64,000 nucleotides of DNA from Manihot esculenta (GCF_001659605.2 NC_035161.2:42365956-42429955); one strand, 5' to 3'. Positions 24,374 to 36,020 are shown, numbered from the stretch's first letter. Numbers and translations: made by a program. Notes: generated from the sequence alone by a model not told the origin.

Positions 24374-26797
24374 GTAGAGGATACTTATTCTTGGTAGAGG
24401 ATACTTATTCTTGGTAGTGACTTTGTTCAACTGCCTGTAGTCGATACAAAGTCTAAGGGATCCATCCTTTTTCTTGACAAACAACACTGGAGCACCCCAG
24501 GGTGAGGTACTTGGACGGATGAAACCCTTATCTACCAACTCCTGTAGCTGCTCTTTCAACTCCTTAAGCTCTGCTGGTGCCATCCTGTAGGGAGGAATAG
24601 AGATCGGTCTGGTACCAGGCACTAACTCGATCTCGAACTCTATTTCCCTATCAGGTGGTAGTCCTGGAAGCTCATCTGGAAACACATCTGGGAACTCTTT
24701 GACTACGGGCACTGAACTGGGGTCCCTAACCTGACTGTCTAGCTCTCTCACATGAGCTAGATACCCCTGACATCCCCTCCTGAGCAACCTACGAGCCTGT
24801 AGGGCTGATATCAGACCTCTAGGCGTGCCCCTCCTGTCTCCTCTGAAGACAAACTCAGATCCATCCTCATCTCTGAACTTAACTACCTTGTCTCTGCAGT
24901 CCAAGGTAGCACCATATGCAGATAGCCAATCCATCCCTAGAATGACGTCAAAATCTGTCAACTCTAGAACCACAAGGTCAGCTGGAAGGCATCTACCATC
25001 TATAAATACTGGACTATGTCGACAGACTGTCTCTGCCAACGATGGATCACATTTAGGGCCACTGACCCATAGGGGACACTCTAACCCAGACGTCATCAAA
25101 CCCACTCTCTCTATGGCTCTGGGAGCAACAAAGGAATGCGAAGCACCAGGGTCTAACAAAACATACACCTCAGAACACCCAATGAGGAGATTACCTGACA
25201 CCACGGTGTTAGAAGTGTTTGCCTCCTGCTGTGTCATCGTGAAAATCCGCGCCGGAGCTGACGGACCTCCACCTCGGGGACCCGCAGATGAAGAGGCTGA
25301 CCCTCTCCCTCTGCCTCTGCCCTGCGTCATACCTGAAACTGGTGGCTGTGGCATGCTAGCTGGAGCTGTCTGCTGGGGTGGTGCCGTGAAAGATGCCTGA
25401 GGGCACTCACGAGCCATGTGTCCCTCCTGGCCACACCTGTAACATCCTGTAATCCCAAAGCGACAAACTCCTCTGTGCGCTTTCCCGCACCTATTACACA
25501 CTGGAACCTCTGAACCTGAACTCATGCCACTGCCTAATCCCAGACCTGCTTTAATCTTATTCCAAAACTTATTCTTCTTCGACTTCTGCGTGGAACCACT
25601 CCACTTCTTACCACTGGAAGTTGCTGCACCCTGTGAAGAGGGATCTGACTTACCCCTACCTGGGGTCTTAGAACCAGAAGACTGTGCCGGCTGCTGTTTC
25701 ACTGTACCCTGTATAATGGCACTAGCCTCCATTCTTCGTGCTAAATCCACCACGGTGTGGAAACTCTCCCTCTCGGCTGCATGGATCAAAGAGGAATACC
25801 TGGAATGCAGTTTCATAGCATACCTCCTGGCCTTTTTCTGTTCCGTATCATAGGCCTGTCCTGCATACCGCAGCAACTCCAGAAACCTGTCAGTAAACTC
25901 ATCAATACTCATATCCTCTGTCTGCTTGAGCTGCTCAAACTTTATCATCTTTAGCTCTTTCGAACTATCTGGAAATGCCCATCCGGCAAACTCATTAGCA
26001 AACTCCTCCCAAGACATGTCATCCAACCTAGGGTCCACATAGACGCCAAACCATTCCTTCGCCTTCTTACATTTTAAAGTGAACCCTGCCATCTGAATGG
26101 CTCTGGTATCATCTGCCCCTAGCTCATCTGCTATCATCTTGACTGCTTTAATGTACTCAAACGGATCATCTCCTGATTGATACTTAGGAGCATCTAACTT
26201 TAGGTAATCAGTCATCTTTACCTTGCTCCTCACAGATGGGCCAGGTTGAGGTGTTTGGATAACTGGGGCTTCTGGTTGTACCACTGGTGGTGGTGGGGGA
26301 GGTGCAGAACTTTCTGGTGTAGAGTATGCTGGACTGGGGTAAAAAGGCGAGGGTGGATACATGGGATATGATGGATATGGGGGGTAATACGGTGGATAAG
26401 GCATATATGTGGGATATGGGTGAAAACTCGGATAATCCGATGTACCTCCCATCGAATATCCTGGGCCCTGTGGGTAGGGCTGATAATGGGGTGGATAATC
26501 ATACCCCGAGGCCTGACCGCCTCCCTGTGATGATCCCACATCCTCCTCCATAGTGCCAACACCTAACCCTCCATCCCTTCTTGGATCCACATCCATCTCT
26601 TCCCTTGTATCACTAGATCTTCTTCTCTGTTCTGTCTCCCTCCTGCTTTCATCAAAAGACCTTCTAGGGTCCCTTGATGATCTTTCTCTGCCTGCCCTTT
26701 GGGACATAGCTCTTGGCAAAGCAGGGGGACGCCCTTCCATACCCTCATTCTCGGGCGGAGCTCCAGTCAATCTAGCGGATCGACGGGTGCCTCTCAT
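24344..26797 (-). pseudogene. gypsy gag-protease-RT (upstream frame, ends prematurely)
   Basis: The likely gag start is the methionine of [14 protein letters not shown] at 26797; the open frame extends further upstream to 26884. It contains a disordered proline/tyrosine-rich N-terminal third, the retrotransposon gag domain ([19 protein letters not shown] onward), a CCHC zinc knuckle ([14 protein letters not shown]) preceded by a [12 protein letters not shown] variant, an aspartic protease with active-site DPGASHSF and the later LGMDWLS, and the RT N-terminus up to NKYPLPRI. About ten codons later the frame leaves the RT register at a 20-bp duplication and stops at 24344. Gag and protease are otherwise uninterrupted. 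Confidence 0.93.
24374..24413. repeat. 20-bp tandem duplication that shifts the pol frame
   Basis: The 20-mer GTAGAGGATACTTATTCTTG occurs at 24374-24393 and again, identical, at 24394-24413. Because 20 is not a multiple of three, the RT reading frame changes across it. The two open frames of pol meet exactly here. Confidence 0.95.
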
Positions 26798-27068
26798 CTT
26801 AGCTTCTGAAAACATAACATAAACTTTAGCATCATAGGATCCATGTAACAACATGAACCCGCAACTCATAACATAACATATCATAGCATATCATTAAATG
26901 CACATGCATAAAATCATGGCATAACACATCAAGACAGGACTCAACATCCTATCCTAGTGGACATGATCTTCCTATTGTGCTTGCCCTCTAAAACAACCTC
27001 TTTCCGATGTGAGATATCTCTAATCCCTGAGCATCTTAGCTCAGCACACCGTACTCTAGAGGCCCTAT

Positions 27069-27080
27069 GCTCTGATACCA
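27069..27080 (-). other. primer-binding site (initiator tRNA-Met type)
   Basis: On the minus strand TGGTATCAGAGC lies three bases after the 5' LTR end (27084). This is the standard PBS complementary to the 3' end of plant initiator tRNA-Met, and it confirms the element's orientation. Confidence 0.92.
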
Positions 27081-27083
27081 ATC

Positions 27084-29373
27084 TGTAACAGCCCGCTTAC
27101 CGGACCATCACCGGCACTAGGATCCAGATCGGCTTAAGGCCGCCGGGACCCGTAGTAAGCCTACTGTCAACTCTGTGTACCTGATAAATCCCATACATGA
27201 TCAAACTTAAGCTTCAAACTGTTACTTACTCTTTTCGATGTTATTATTATTTTTTTTTCTTTGCTTGACTTTCTGTAACACTGAAACTTTTCTCATCAAC
27301 TAAGCCTGGACTATGCATGCTCTGTCTGTATGCACTCGAAGAGTGATACCTGCTATGGTACCATACAGTAACTACAGAGATAGAGATACTACCATGCACC
27401 AAGCCTAGCTCTCATAACAACATTATCTCAAACATATATAACATAAAAGGATCATGTATAAAGGAATAACAAGCACTAGGGCCAAGCACAATTCTATAAC
27501 TCAGTACATAACTTACTATTACATCATTTCTCTACATTACATAAACTCTGTACTGTACATCATTATCATGTCCACTACTCTATACTATTACATATGCCTT
27601 TTACCCTTGCTATCTCTTTCTCTTTCTCTTCTCTGAGGCCCTGTAAAATGGGGTTAGGGAGAGGGATGAGCTGCTAAAGCCCAGTGAGCGGAATCGATAA
27701 AAACATCACATTTAAAACATGTTATCTTATGATGCATCACTGCACAAACATTTCACATCTCGGATTGGACATGATCCCAAAACTCCCTCTGTCAGTGCCC
27801 GGCCCCCAAAGGAGCTCACACAGGTCTTTCACTAACTACTCATGGTGCCCGACCCTATAAGGGCTCACACAGGACTCATCCAAGGTAAATGCCCGGCCCC
27901 AAAGGGAGCTCACACAGGTCATACAAGAATGACAGACTTATGGGCTATTGAGATCGCCTCGGTTCAATCCACATATACAAGTAATAATGCAATGCATCAA
28001 CTTGGTGTATACTAATGCAAAACATCCTACATAAACATGGCATTAATGATGCATGAATCATGCTAAAACAGTTCTTAACTTTTAAAATAAAGTTCTGTTC
28101 CACTCACCTCTGTCAACTGCTGAGCAGTCTCTGTAACGCTAACTCTGTGGGCCTCCTTGGTCTCTCGGGTCCGTACCTACACAGGTGGACTCAAATGAGG
28201 ACCAAACTTACTTAAACATAACTCTTACTATCTCCCCAAAACCCCTCTAAAACATCATAGGCATGCATGGAAAAATGGGTAAAAGAAGGCTGGACTGGGC
28301 ACCTTCGGCGGCTGGTTCGGCGGCCGAAACCTCCCTCCAGAGACGAAACTCATGCATGTTCGGCGGCACCTTCGGCGGCCGAAAGTCTCATCCAGAGACG
28401 AAACTCATGCACTTTCGGCGGCCGAACTCCCTCTTTCGGCGGCCGAAAGTCTCTTTCTCACCCAAAAGCCTAGCTTTCGGGGGCAAGGTTTGGCAGCCGA
28501 AACTGCCTCCACAAGGGGTTCGGCGGCCGAACCTTGCTTCGGCGGCCGAACCTGGATTCTCCAGAAAGGCAGAATCCGAGCACAACTCATGCTCTCAGCC
28601 TCCAAACTCCTAGCAAACACCCATAACATGCATACCAACACTTCTCAACTAACATATAACATAACTCATGCATATAGAGGCCTAAAAACTAGTTCAAGCC
28701 CCAAAAACAACAACAAAACGCATATGAGCAACATATGCTCAAACTCATGCTTATACCCCAAAACATGCCATAAACCTCTCCAAAACCTGCTAAAACTTGC
28801 TTTAAACATAAGGGGAGGTGAGGATCCATGCTTACCTCTTGAAGAACTAGAGGATTGATGATCCAAGCTTGGAGATGGGGAAAAACTCAATCAAACTCTC
28901 CAAGTGCTCAACTTTGCTTCCTTTTGCTCAAATCTCTAAAACAAAGCTCAAATCAAGTTAAAACATGCAAGATTTGAGGAAAACATGAGAAATCACACCA
29001 AGGAGAGCTTGAACCTACCTTTGACCCAAAAACAGAGTGTTTAACACTCAAGTCTCGGGCAAAAGGGGCTTTTGTAGTGGCCAACCGACTCTTCCTTCGG
29101 CGGCCTAACGTGCATGCGAAACCATGCAACTTTCGGCGGCCGAACTTCACCTTCGGCGGCCGAACCTGGCTTTTGTCCCCTTGGCCTTTTCATTTCAAAA
29201 CTCGATTTTCTTAACTCAAAACATGCAAACATGATAAAAAAACACTTAAAATACATCTTAAAAACCTTTCTTATACCCTTAGGGCAAGCTCCGACATCCA
29301 CGAATCCCGACTTCCAACGGAAAATCCGCCGGAACGTAGGAATTCCGATACCGGGGACTAGCCGGGTATTACA
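27084..29373 (-). repeat. 5' LTR of the gypsy element
   Basis: Direct repeat of 19392-21682, offset by 7,691-7,692 bp. All open frames in the two LTRs translate identically. The only difference I saw is a run of nine T here against ten at 19558-19567. As the 5' LTR it should carry the element's promoter. A TATA box was not assigned with confidence. Confidence 0.95.
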
Positions 29374-29872
29374 GGTTCGGTTCGGTCTAATCGAAATTTT
29401 TACGTCTAAAACCGAACCGAACCGAAATCACCAATTTTTTAAAAATTTTAAACCGAACCGAACCGAAAAAAAAACCGAACCAAAATTTTAAAATTAATCG
29501 GTTCGATCGGTTATTTCGATTTAAACCGAATACTGCTCAGCCCTAGATGGCATTAGTTTGATTAGTTACGATGGACCAGAGCTTTCTATTGGGCTTTGTA
29601 TTTATTCCTCTATTTACACTTTTGTCTAATTAGGCCATTTTTTTGAGCGGAATGAGAATTCAAATCTATATATCACATGCAATAATATATGGCTTTTAGC
29701 TATTGGACCATCCAAGCTTAAGCCAGTTGGGCCATGCTAATAAAACTTTTTATGCGGATTTTTTTTTCTTGCTTTAAAATCGGATGATGGTGTATCATCT
29801 AGCTACCAGGTATAAGGCCGGGGCTAAAGTCGGGAAATATTTGTTTTGATAAAAAATTACTCCAATCGCTAA

Positions 29873-32800
29873 ATGGCGACCGTCGCAGACTCATCGTCAC
29901 AGGAGGGGAAGCCAAGCTTAACGCCACCTAACGAGTTCCATTCCACTATCGGATCCGAAACCCTAGAAAAAGTTTCTCCATGGATCGACTACGCAGTTCA
30001 ACAAGCTCTTATCTACAAAAAGACCATCGAAGAAGCAGCTGATGATACCAATAATGTCCTTAGATCCCGCTTGGCGGAAATTCGTTCAACTTCTTCCGCT
30101 CATTTACATCAAACAATAGTAAGTTCCTAAAAATCTAGCTCACTTGCGTTTGTTAATGGTCGCTAGGAATTTTTGATTGATTGGTATATGTAGGATTATC
30201 TACAAGATTTCAAGTCTGAGCTTCTTGGTTATGAGGATATGTTTTTTCAAAGGATTAAAGGTATTCCTTCTATGAGTTTCAGTTGATAAATGTGTTTGTT
30301 TCGGTTCCTTTTTTAAAATTGTTTACTGATCTTCATATTTTGGCATGATTACTGCAGAGGGCGTCAAAATTGCGGCCTCGCATTCACTCGTTACGGGAGG
30401 GGTTGCTGCTGGCTTGGGGTTGGTTCTCCTGAAAAGTATGATCATTTTGTATATGTTAAATGTATCCATCTTTTGTGTCTCGGCAATTGCAAGCTAGATT
30501 GCTCTTTCTGATTTGCAGAAACTTGTCAATGCTGGATCAAGTTTAAGTACATGTAATAGGTATCTTCTTCTCTACTTTCTGTCTCTTATACATTTGATTT
30601 ATAATTTTTCAGGGCCAAGACGCTTTTTGTACTACAATACCTTGCGCTTTTTTGTGAGTGAAGAGGTGAGCAAAACTATTCTGTCCTGCTGTTTTATGAT
30701 AATTGGTTGACAACTAACTCCAGAATCCCTTAGCTTAGCTGCCATTGCTGCTAGCATTATTTATTTGCTTGCGAGTCAATCAAATTAGATCCAACGGTTT
30801 AATCTAATTTTGAAATTAAAATTATAAGTGAATCAGATTTGATTGACATGGTGTCTTTGGCTGCCTTATGTTTTTGAGAATCTGACACAGTGTAAAGCTC
30901 ACAAAGATAACACACATCACACCCACAGGAGAGTGAAAATTAAGAGAAATTCTCTTTTGAGGTATTTTTATTAATCAAATATGCTTACAAGTTATTCTAG
31001 GCTATTTGTGGAGTTCTAGTTCTCCTAAACAGAATAGGAATAGTTCTCTATAATAGAAAGACTAAACAAATAAGATACCCAAGTAATATAGGAAGAAGCT
31101 AGTCCTAACTAAAGTAGGATTACAAAATAACTCCCAAATAAAGCAAAAGACATTAAAAAACTAAATTAGGAGTCATAACTAAGCTAAACAGAAATTGTAG
31201 AAGAAATAGAAATATATAGGAGATATAACTGGACAATTTCAGCATAAACTCCATATCCTTTGTGCTGAACACGTCCTGGGGCCTGTGGACTGCCTAGGCC
31301 TAGGGTGTGCTGGCCCAGGACTAGGGTTTCTGCCCTCTTCTACTTGGACATGCCCTGGGGGCTGGGGTGTGTTGGAACTCCTGCCATGCCATGGGGCATG
31401 CTGAAGTCCTTTCCAGATGCTGTTTGTCCTTTTGAACCTTTTCCCTCCCTGTGGAGTCATTGCTCAATATGATCCACCTCAAACTCATAGTATGGGACAC
31501 AAAATGGGCTGTGGATGCATGCATAGATATTAGTCCTTTCATGATTGCCTAGATATGTGAATGCATTATTGCATAATTCTCATGCTAAGAGTTAATTTAT
31601 GTTTGTTAAATGTTGAATTGAATGTAAATGCTCTTTTCTGGTTGCAGTCCTTACTTTCCCGAGCTGATGCTAAGGTAAAGGAATTGCGGCAGTCGATTAG
31701 CCTTCTGAAAGCTGAAAGCGAGAAGTTAGAGGTATCTTTCAGTGTTATCTTATTTCAGTTGATGATTTAGGGTCGGCAAGATAATGTCTCAACTCTCAAG
31801 TGCTTTTTTGTTGCTTTTATAATTGGTTAGGCAAACAATTTCCTTTTGATATTTGCTGTAGTTTATGAATATCTGTCTGCCAAATTGTTGATTGTTTCAA
31901 GTGCAAAGAATAAGTTGTGACATCAGTTGTGGACTTTTGCACTTTTGATATGTTCATATATTGCATATATATTTAAGAATATTATATAGAAGAGAGTTAC
32001 TTTGGTGAACTATGCTTAAAGTCTGGAAGGTCGACTGTCAGGGATAAGGAGGACTAATGGGAAGGTGAAAGCTGGGTTGTTTAGCATTGTGACACAACTG
32101 CTTTTTTTTCTTTTTCTCAATAATTTCAGGTTGATAACGAGCAATTATACTGAAATATAACTGTTGTAACCTTTCCAAACACCTGCCTCCCAAAAGAAAA
32201 GGGAAATCACATGTGATGCAGTCAAGCAAGATTCAATTTGGGAACTGTGTTGATTTAATTTCCCATCATAAAATTAAGAAGCTTAGATTTCTTTTATTTG
32301 AAAATTCTATTGTTATTTAGGAATAAAAAGTTCTATTAGGTTTAGCATTTTCCTAATTAGTATTTGTGTAATATTTTCTTATTCTGAGATTCCTAATCCT
32401 AGCAGGATGCATAGTTCTACTATAAGTACCTGTGTCCTCTTTAGGTATTTAGGTAGACCTTTATTATTGATAATTTGACAATTGATAATGGAAAAAATTG
32501 ATGGAAAATCTGAGATCTGTTTTTCCATCCAGTCGATTGTTCTCTTTTTGTTAATCAAAATGTTTCACCTTGACAGAAAGCCTACAGCCCTACTCAAGAA
32601 AGTAACTCTTGTAGTTCGAAAATTAAGCCTGTGGAGATGTTATTAAGCTCATTGTAAATCACCCATTCACTTTTTCTTTGTTCACTCTTGCATCAAATTA
32701 TCATTTCCATCCAAGCATTCCTTGGGTTACAAACCATTACAAATGATTATTGTTTTTCAGAAGAGGGCATCATTAGCTGAACAGGAGTTGATTCGGGGAA

Positions 32801-33598
32801 GAACAAAACTCAGGTTTGTGAGTTAGAGGAAGGTTTGTGCAATATTCTTTTACGCAGTTCTTTGACTTTCCTGTCCAAGCTTACTGGTCTTGTTACAGAC
32901 AAGCCGGAAAGCAAATTCAAGGTGTGATTCGCTCTGCTTGTAAGATCGAAAGACAAGTAGCAGGTGATGCAACTACTACATCTGGCTTGTTGTCTACATT
33001 GAACACACTGGACTTGTATGGACCTGCTCATTTTTTCTAATCAAATGTTTGTCTGTTGCATCAGGCTTAAAGGATATCCTTGGGGAATTGCCTAGCAGAG
33101 AAGCATCTAGATTCTGGTCACAAGTAAGTCTTTTTAGATTAACATTGTCTTGCGTTGCAAAAATAAATGGACTTGAACTAGTAAAATTTTGGGGTTAACA
33201 TTTTGACAGTAATCACCTCCCCACCTATACTATAGTCCTTTTGTTGCCTGGGGGAAGGAACTGCTGGTAGATTTATTTTGCTAATTTAATTAATGGCTTA
33301 TGCTCTTGGTCATTAGCACTTAGCAGAGCCCTGATGCTACTATTATTTATAGTTGATGCAATTGCTGGTATTCGCACTTCAATGCTATTTCTCAAATAAT
33401 TTACATACGCTTATGATGGTGCATGCTAAATTACGAACATGGTTGGTCATATTGTACTTGCGCATTTGTATCAACGAATTTGCTCATACAGGACACTTTG
33501 ACTTGCAGGTGTCCAGCCTTGCTTCTGAGGCAAAGCGAGAAAAGAATGCTTTGACTAAGGAAGTGACCAAAATCAGTAACTATGGAATCTCAGTCTGA
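29873..33598 (+). CDS. RHIP1: RGS1-HXK1-interacting protein 1 homologue
   Basis: Nine exons: 29873-30118, 30194-30260, 30358-30435, 30613-30665, 31648-31731, 32761-32813, 32899-32963, 33065-33123, 33509-33598. All have GT-AG borders and sum to 795 nt, giving 264 residues. The ATG (AAATGGC) has a purine at -3 and G at +4. Landmarks are PWIDYAVQQAL (residues about 43-53), RSRLAEIRSTSSAHLHQT (about 64-81), a glycine-rich hydrophobic stretch LVTGGVAAGLGLVLL (about 115-129, possible weak membrane segment), a helical charged C-terminal half likely to form a coiled coil (KVKELRQSISLLKAESEKLE) and the conserved end KEVTKISNYGISV. In Arabidopsis RHIP1 binds both the G-protein regulator RGS1 and hexokinase 1 in glucose signalling; that role is inferred here by homology. 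Intron 4 (30666-31647) looks enlarged by inserted DNA. Confidence 0.88.
30890..31500. mobile_element. possible old insertion inside RHIP1 intron 4
   Basis: The interval differs from the rest of the intron. It has a structured AT-rich part with repeated GAATAGGAATAG/CTAAAC phrases (about 30940-31230), then an unusually GC-rich patch (31255-31480) with CCTGGGGCCTGTGG and CCATGGGGCATG. Open frames across it are low-complexity and unrecognised. I could not define terminal repeats or a target duplication, so retroelement origin is only a suspicion. Confidence 0.3.
32281..32580. repeat. dispersed repeat (possible LTR fragment) in RHIP1 intron 5
   Basis: The phrase TTCCTAATTAGTATT followed by TATTTTCTT(A/G)TT and GATTCCTAATC at about 32350-32398 recurs at about 39018-39064, downstream of the fibrillin gene. 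In both, a TATTATTGATA segment follows within 70-110 bp. This suggests two diverged copies of one dispersed element, perhaps a solo LTR. Ends are not resolved. Confidence 0.4.
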
Positions 33599-35294
33599 AA
33601 ATGCTTGCATTGCTTTTCTTTTCCATGTGCGCTCTCCTGTTTTTAAAATAACAGTTGCTTATCTAACATACAAGAGATGGATTCTCTTCTGAGAGTTGCA
33701 AGTTTCAGATTTTGAATTGTGTTAAAAGAAAAAACAAAATAATGCAAAATGATATTCATTGGCAACTATTCGTGTCGAGAAAGAAAGAGTAGGTTGTTGT
33801 GGATGGATTAACAGCAGGAGGTTGGCTAAGGCTTCTTGTTATTTTACATATATATATATATACACACATATTTCATTTTTGGAATTTTTGCTGCTTGAAA
33901 GGGGAAAAGTAAAGCCAAAAACATGGTCATTTCCCACTGTGGCTGGGGGAGCGGGAAGGGCACTATTGGGTTTTGGGTCCTGCATTTTAGAAACAAATAA
34001 CCCCAGTGAAATTGAAAATTTAGTTATTTGGAAATAGAATGGACCCAAAAAAAATATTTAAATTTCAAATTAAAATAATATCTGAGATTTGTTTAATTTT
34101 ATATATTTTAATTAATAATTTGTATTTTTTTAATAAATTATATTTTGAAATTTAAACGGTTTTGTATTTTAAACTATGGATTCATATAAATACAAATAAT
34201 ACTAAAATGGAATGCTTTGGATGCGGCTCGACCTACTAATCACCCTTGTCTTGGGCAATGTTCATGTACATCAAAATTTAAAACTTGAAATTGACTGAAT
34301 TTAAAGCTAGCAAGGAGGATGGCACGTGTATCCTTGCAATAGGATTGCAATGCGCACGAACCCCTATGACAGATTACATGAAATTACAATCATATTTTCA
34401 AAGAAAATCGGAGAAAAAATGTGTAAAGGGAAGATAAGGAAAAAATTAAAAAAAAAGTCTTAAGGAATTGAATTCCAGGATAAAGTACTAATATAAAAAT
34501 AATTTGATAATTTATTTAAATAAGTCGTAAAAATAAAATTTTTTTTAAGCGTTTATATTATGAAAAATTTTAATTTAAACATAAAATATTTTAAGAGGTA
34601 TTTAAAAGAGAATTTAAAATTAATAAATTATATTATAAATTAAAAATTTAATACTTGACACTTAGATTCTCTCTTACACTTCAGTTACAAGTACTACCGG
34701 CAAAATATTTTTTTTTTCTTTTTTCTGTTTTTCGATCGAAGCAAATTGTATTTCAAGAGAGATAATTCTCGTATTCTAAGACACAGGAGCCTGTTTCGAC
34801 TTTGAACTGACTATGGATTTGGCAGTACAATGTTACAGAATCGCACGTTATAATTATCTTCTTTAGGAAAAATTACTTTTTAGTTCATGAGGTTTAACGT
34901 AGCGATCCGAATATTTAAGTACCTCACTTTCTCTTCCGTCCAAATTTATAGTCCTTTCGTCCATTTAAACCGTTTGGTCAAAGAGTCAAAAGTAAGAGGT
35001 GATAATTTTTTTCAAAAATAGGCATTTGGATTTGGATTTTGTGATTTTGAAATAGCGGAATTTTTAATAAGGGTTAATTTTGTTAATTCACGTATCCCAA
35101 ACGGCTATTTAATATTCACTTTCAGGGCTTCTGAATTATTCTTTCAAGATAATGCAATTCTATGAATTAGCAGTGCACCACTTTTTGTCACATGGCAGCG
35201 TTGCTCGTTCGACTTATGTATTCGCAGGTCGGCCAGTTCCGTTTTAGGTTGCAAAAGACGATCAATAGGCAAGCTTAAAAGAATTGCTATAAAG
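33599..35294. other. intergenic, no gene recognised
   Basis: RHIP1 3' flank and AT-rich DNA. A stretch at about 34865-35130 contains phrases such as TTTTTAGTTCATGAGGTTTA that are typical of degenerate plant inverted-repeat elements, but I could not pair two ends. No splice-consistent exons were seen. Confidence 0.5.
33849..33861. repeat. short TA microsatellite
   Basis: A run of TA dinucleotides followed by ACACACAT, about 250 bp beyond the RHIP1 stop codon. Confidence 0.8.
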
Positions 35295-35543
35295 ATGGCT
35301 CTAGAAGAAAGCTCATCATTGCATTTAAATAATCAAACTCAAAAATACTCTTCAATGCAACAACATAGGCAAGAATACGCCCTCCACAAACCCCAACTCG
35401 CACTACCAGAGACTAATGACAGAAATAACAGAATGGAAGATCCCAGCGCATCTTCAAATATACTGACCCTATTCCTCATCATTTTGGCTTTCATCTTTGA
35501 CAAGCCTGATCATGTCATCAATTCGATAGTAAAGGATCACTAA
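35295..35543 (+). CDS. unrecognised 82-residue ORF with C-terminal hydrophobic segment
   Basis: An ATG-started frame, MALEESSSLHLNNQTQKYSS..., with a polar glutamine/asparagine-rich N-terminal two-thirds. A single strongly hydrophobic stretch, ILTLFLIILAFIF (residues about 56-68), comes next, then a short charged tail DKPDHVINSIVKDH. The layout resembles a small tail-anchored membrane protein. I do not recognise a family. It sits 1.7 kb downstream of RHIP1 and 300 bp from the CCT1-like fragment, has no introns, and may be a chance ORF. Confidence 0.25.
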   Translation: MALEESSSLHLNNQTQKYSSMQQHRQEYALHKPQLALPETNDRNNRMEDPSASSNILTLFLIILAFIFDKPDHVINSIVKDH

Positions 35544-35838
35544 TGTGAATGCATTTATGGTATCATTGTTATAAAAAAGAAAAAAACAGAAAGAGGCTGC
35601 AGGTGCACCAAACGGAGGCCACAATGATCGCATCATGGACGATTGATTGGGAAGGAGCTCATCTGAGGAAGCTCTTAACACTTCAATTCATCAACGAGAG
35701 AGTCTTCAATTTTAATGTGTTTGTAATTTATCTGCTTGCTTTATTGAATAAAAGCAAAGTAGTTCTTAACACCACACTCATTAATGAGAGTGATAGAGAT
35801 CATCAGTAACCAGCTACAGATGGTCAAGACACACTAAC

Positions 35839-35903
35839 CTGATCGGGTACTTCACTTCCCCTCGTGCACTGTTCATCTTTACTGCTTGTACAGCATCTAC
35901 AAC
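35839..35903 (-). pseudogene. isolated exon-like fragment of chaperonin subunit CCT1 (TCP-1 alpha)
   Basis: On the minus strand, between an acceptor (CATAG) and a donor (GTTAGTG), 65 bp encode VVDAVQAVKMNSARGEVKYPIR. This closely resembles the internal CCT1 segment ending in VKMTNARGEVKYPIK, about 175-200 residues into a roughly 545-residue protein. No preceding or following CCT1 exon is visible within several kb on either side. It is therefore a displaced fragment or the remnant of a truncated gene copy; the intact splice signals suggest it came in as genomic DNA rather than as a processed cDNA. Confidence 0.6.
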
Positions 35904-36020
35904 CTATGAAAAAATTCAGAGCATATATTAATGGTCAAACAAACATATGTTAGTTCCTCAGAAGATCCGTCAAGAAGCTACAATCTAGTTAAACTAAAAA
36001 TGCCTTAACAAGGCATATAA

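Larger units (their letters stand above)
19392..29373 (-). mobile_element. full-length Ty3/gypsy chromovirus LTR retrotransposon (Tekay/Del-like)
   Basis: A 9,982-bp element oriented on the minus strand. It has LTRs of 2,291 and 2,290 bp beginning TG and ending CA, a primer-binding site matching initiator tRNA-Met, gag-protease-RT-RNase H-integrase in gypsy order, a C-terminal chromodomain-like tail and a polypurine tract. The target duplication GGTTC is intact on both sides (19387-19391 and 29374-29378). The only LTR difference I noticed is one T in a homopolymer, so insertion is very recent. The polyprotein frame is interrupted by a 20-bp tandem duplication in RT. Clade is inferred from the chromodomain-like tail and PBS type. 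Confidence 0.95.
18493..29545. mobile_element. hAT-like non-autonomous element (copy 2), split by a gypsy retrotransposon
   Basis: The left end is TAGGGGTGAGCATTCGGT and the right end, reverse-complemented, is TAGGGCTGAGCAGTATTCGG. The flanks AATGGCAT (18485-18492) and GATGGCAT (29546-29553) form an 8-bp target duplication with one mismatch, as expected for hAT. Without the 9,987 bp contributed by the nested retrotransposon and its 5-bp duplication, the element is about 1.07 kb. It has subterminal TTCGGTT/AACCGAA arrays, internal tandem repeats (18894-19223) and a GGGAA run near 19316. No transposase is present, so it must have moved in trans. Confidence 0.75.

Noticed and set aside
22513..26822. 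Plus-strand ORFs at 22513-22719, 24825-25400, 25524-25954 and 26326-26822
   Set aside because: Antisense shadows of the gypsy gag-pol frames on the minus strand.
27069..27080. tRNA-Met-like match that could suggest a tRNA gene
   Set aside because: Only the 12 bases complementary to the tRNA 3' end are present, at the exact primer-binding position beside the LTR; no tRNA body.
31239..31542. Two proline/glycine-rich minus-strand ORFs in RHIP1 intron 4
   Set aside because: Low-complexity translations of a GC-rich insertion; both are short and unrecognised, and the host gene's frame reads past them as intron.
34865..35130. Possible inverted-repeat element end (TTTTTAGTTCATGAGGTTTA and following)
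   Set aside because: I could not find a matching inverted end or a target duplication.
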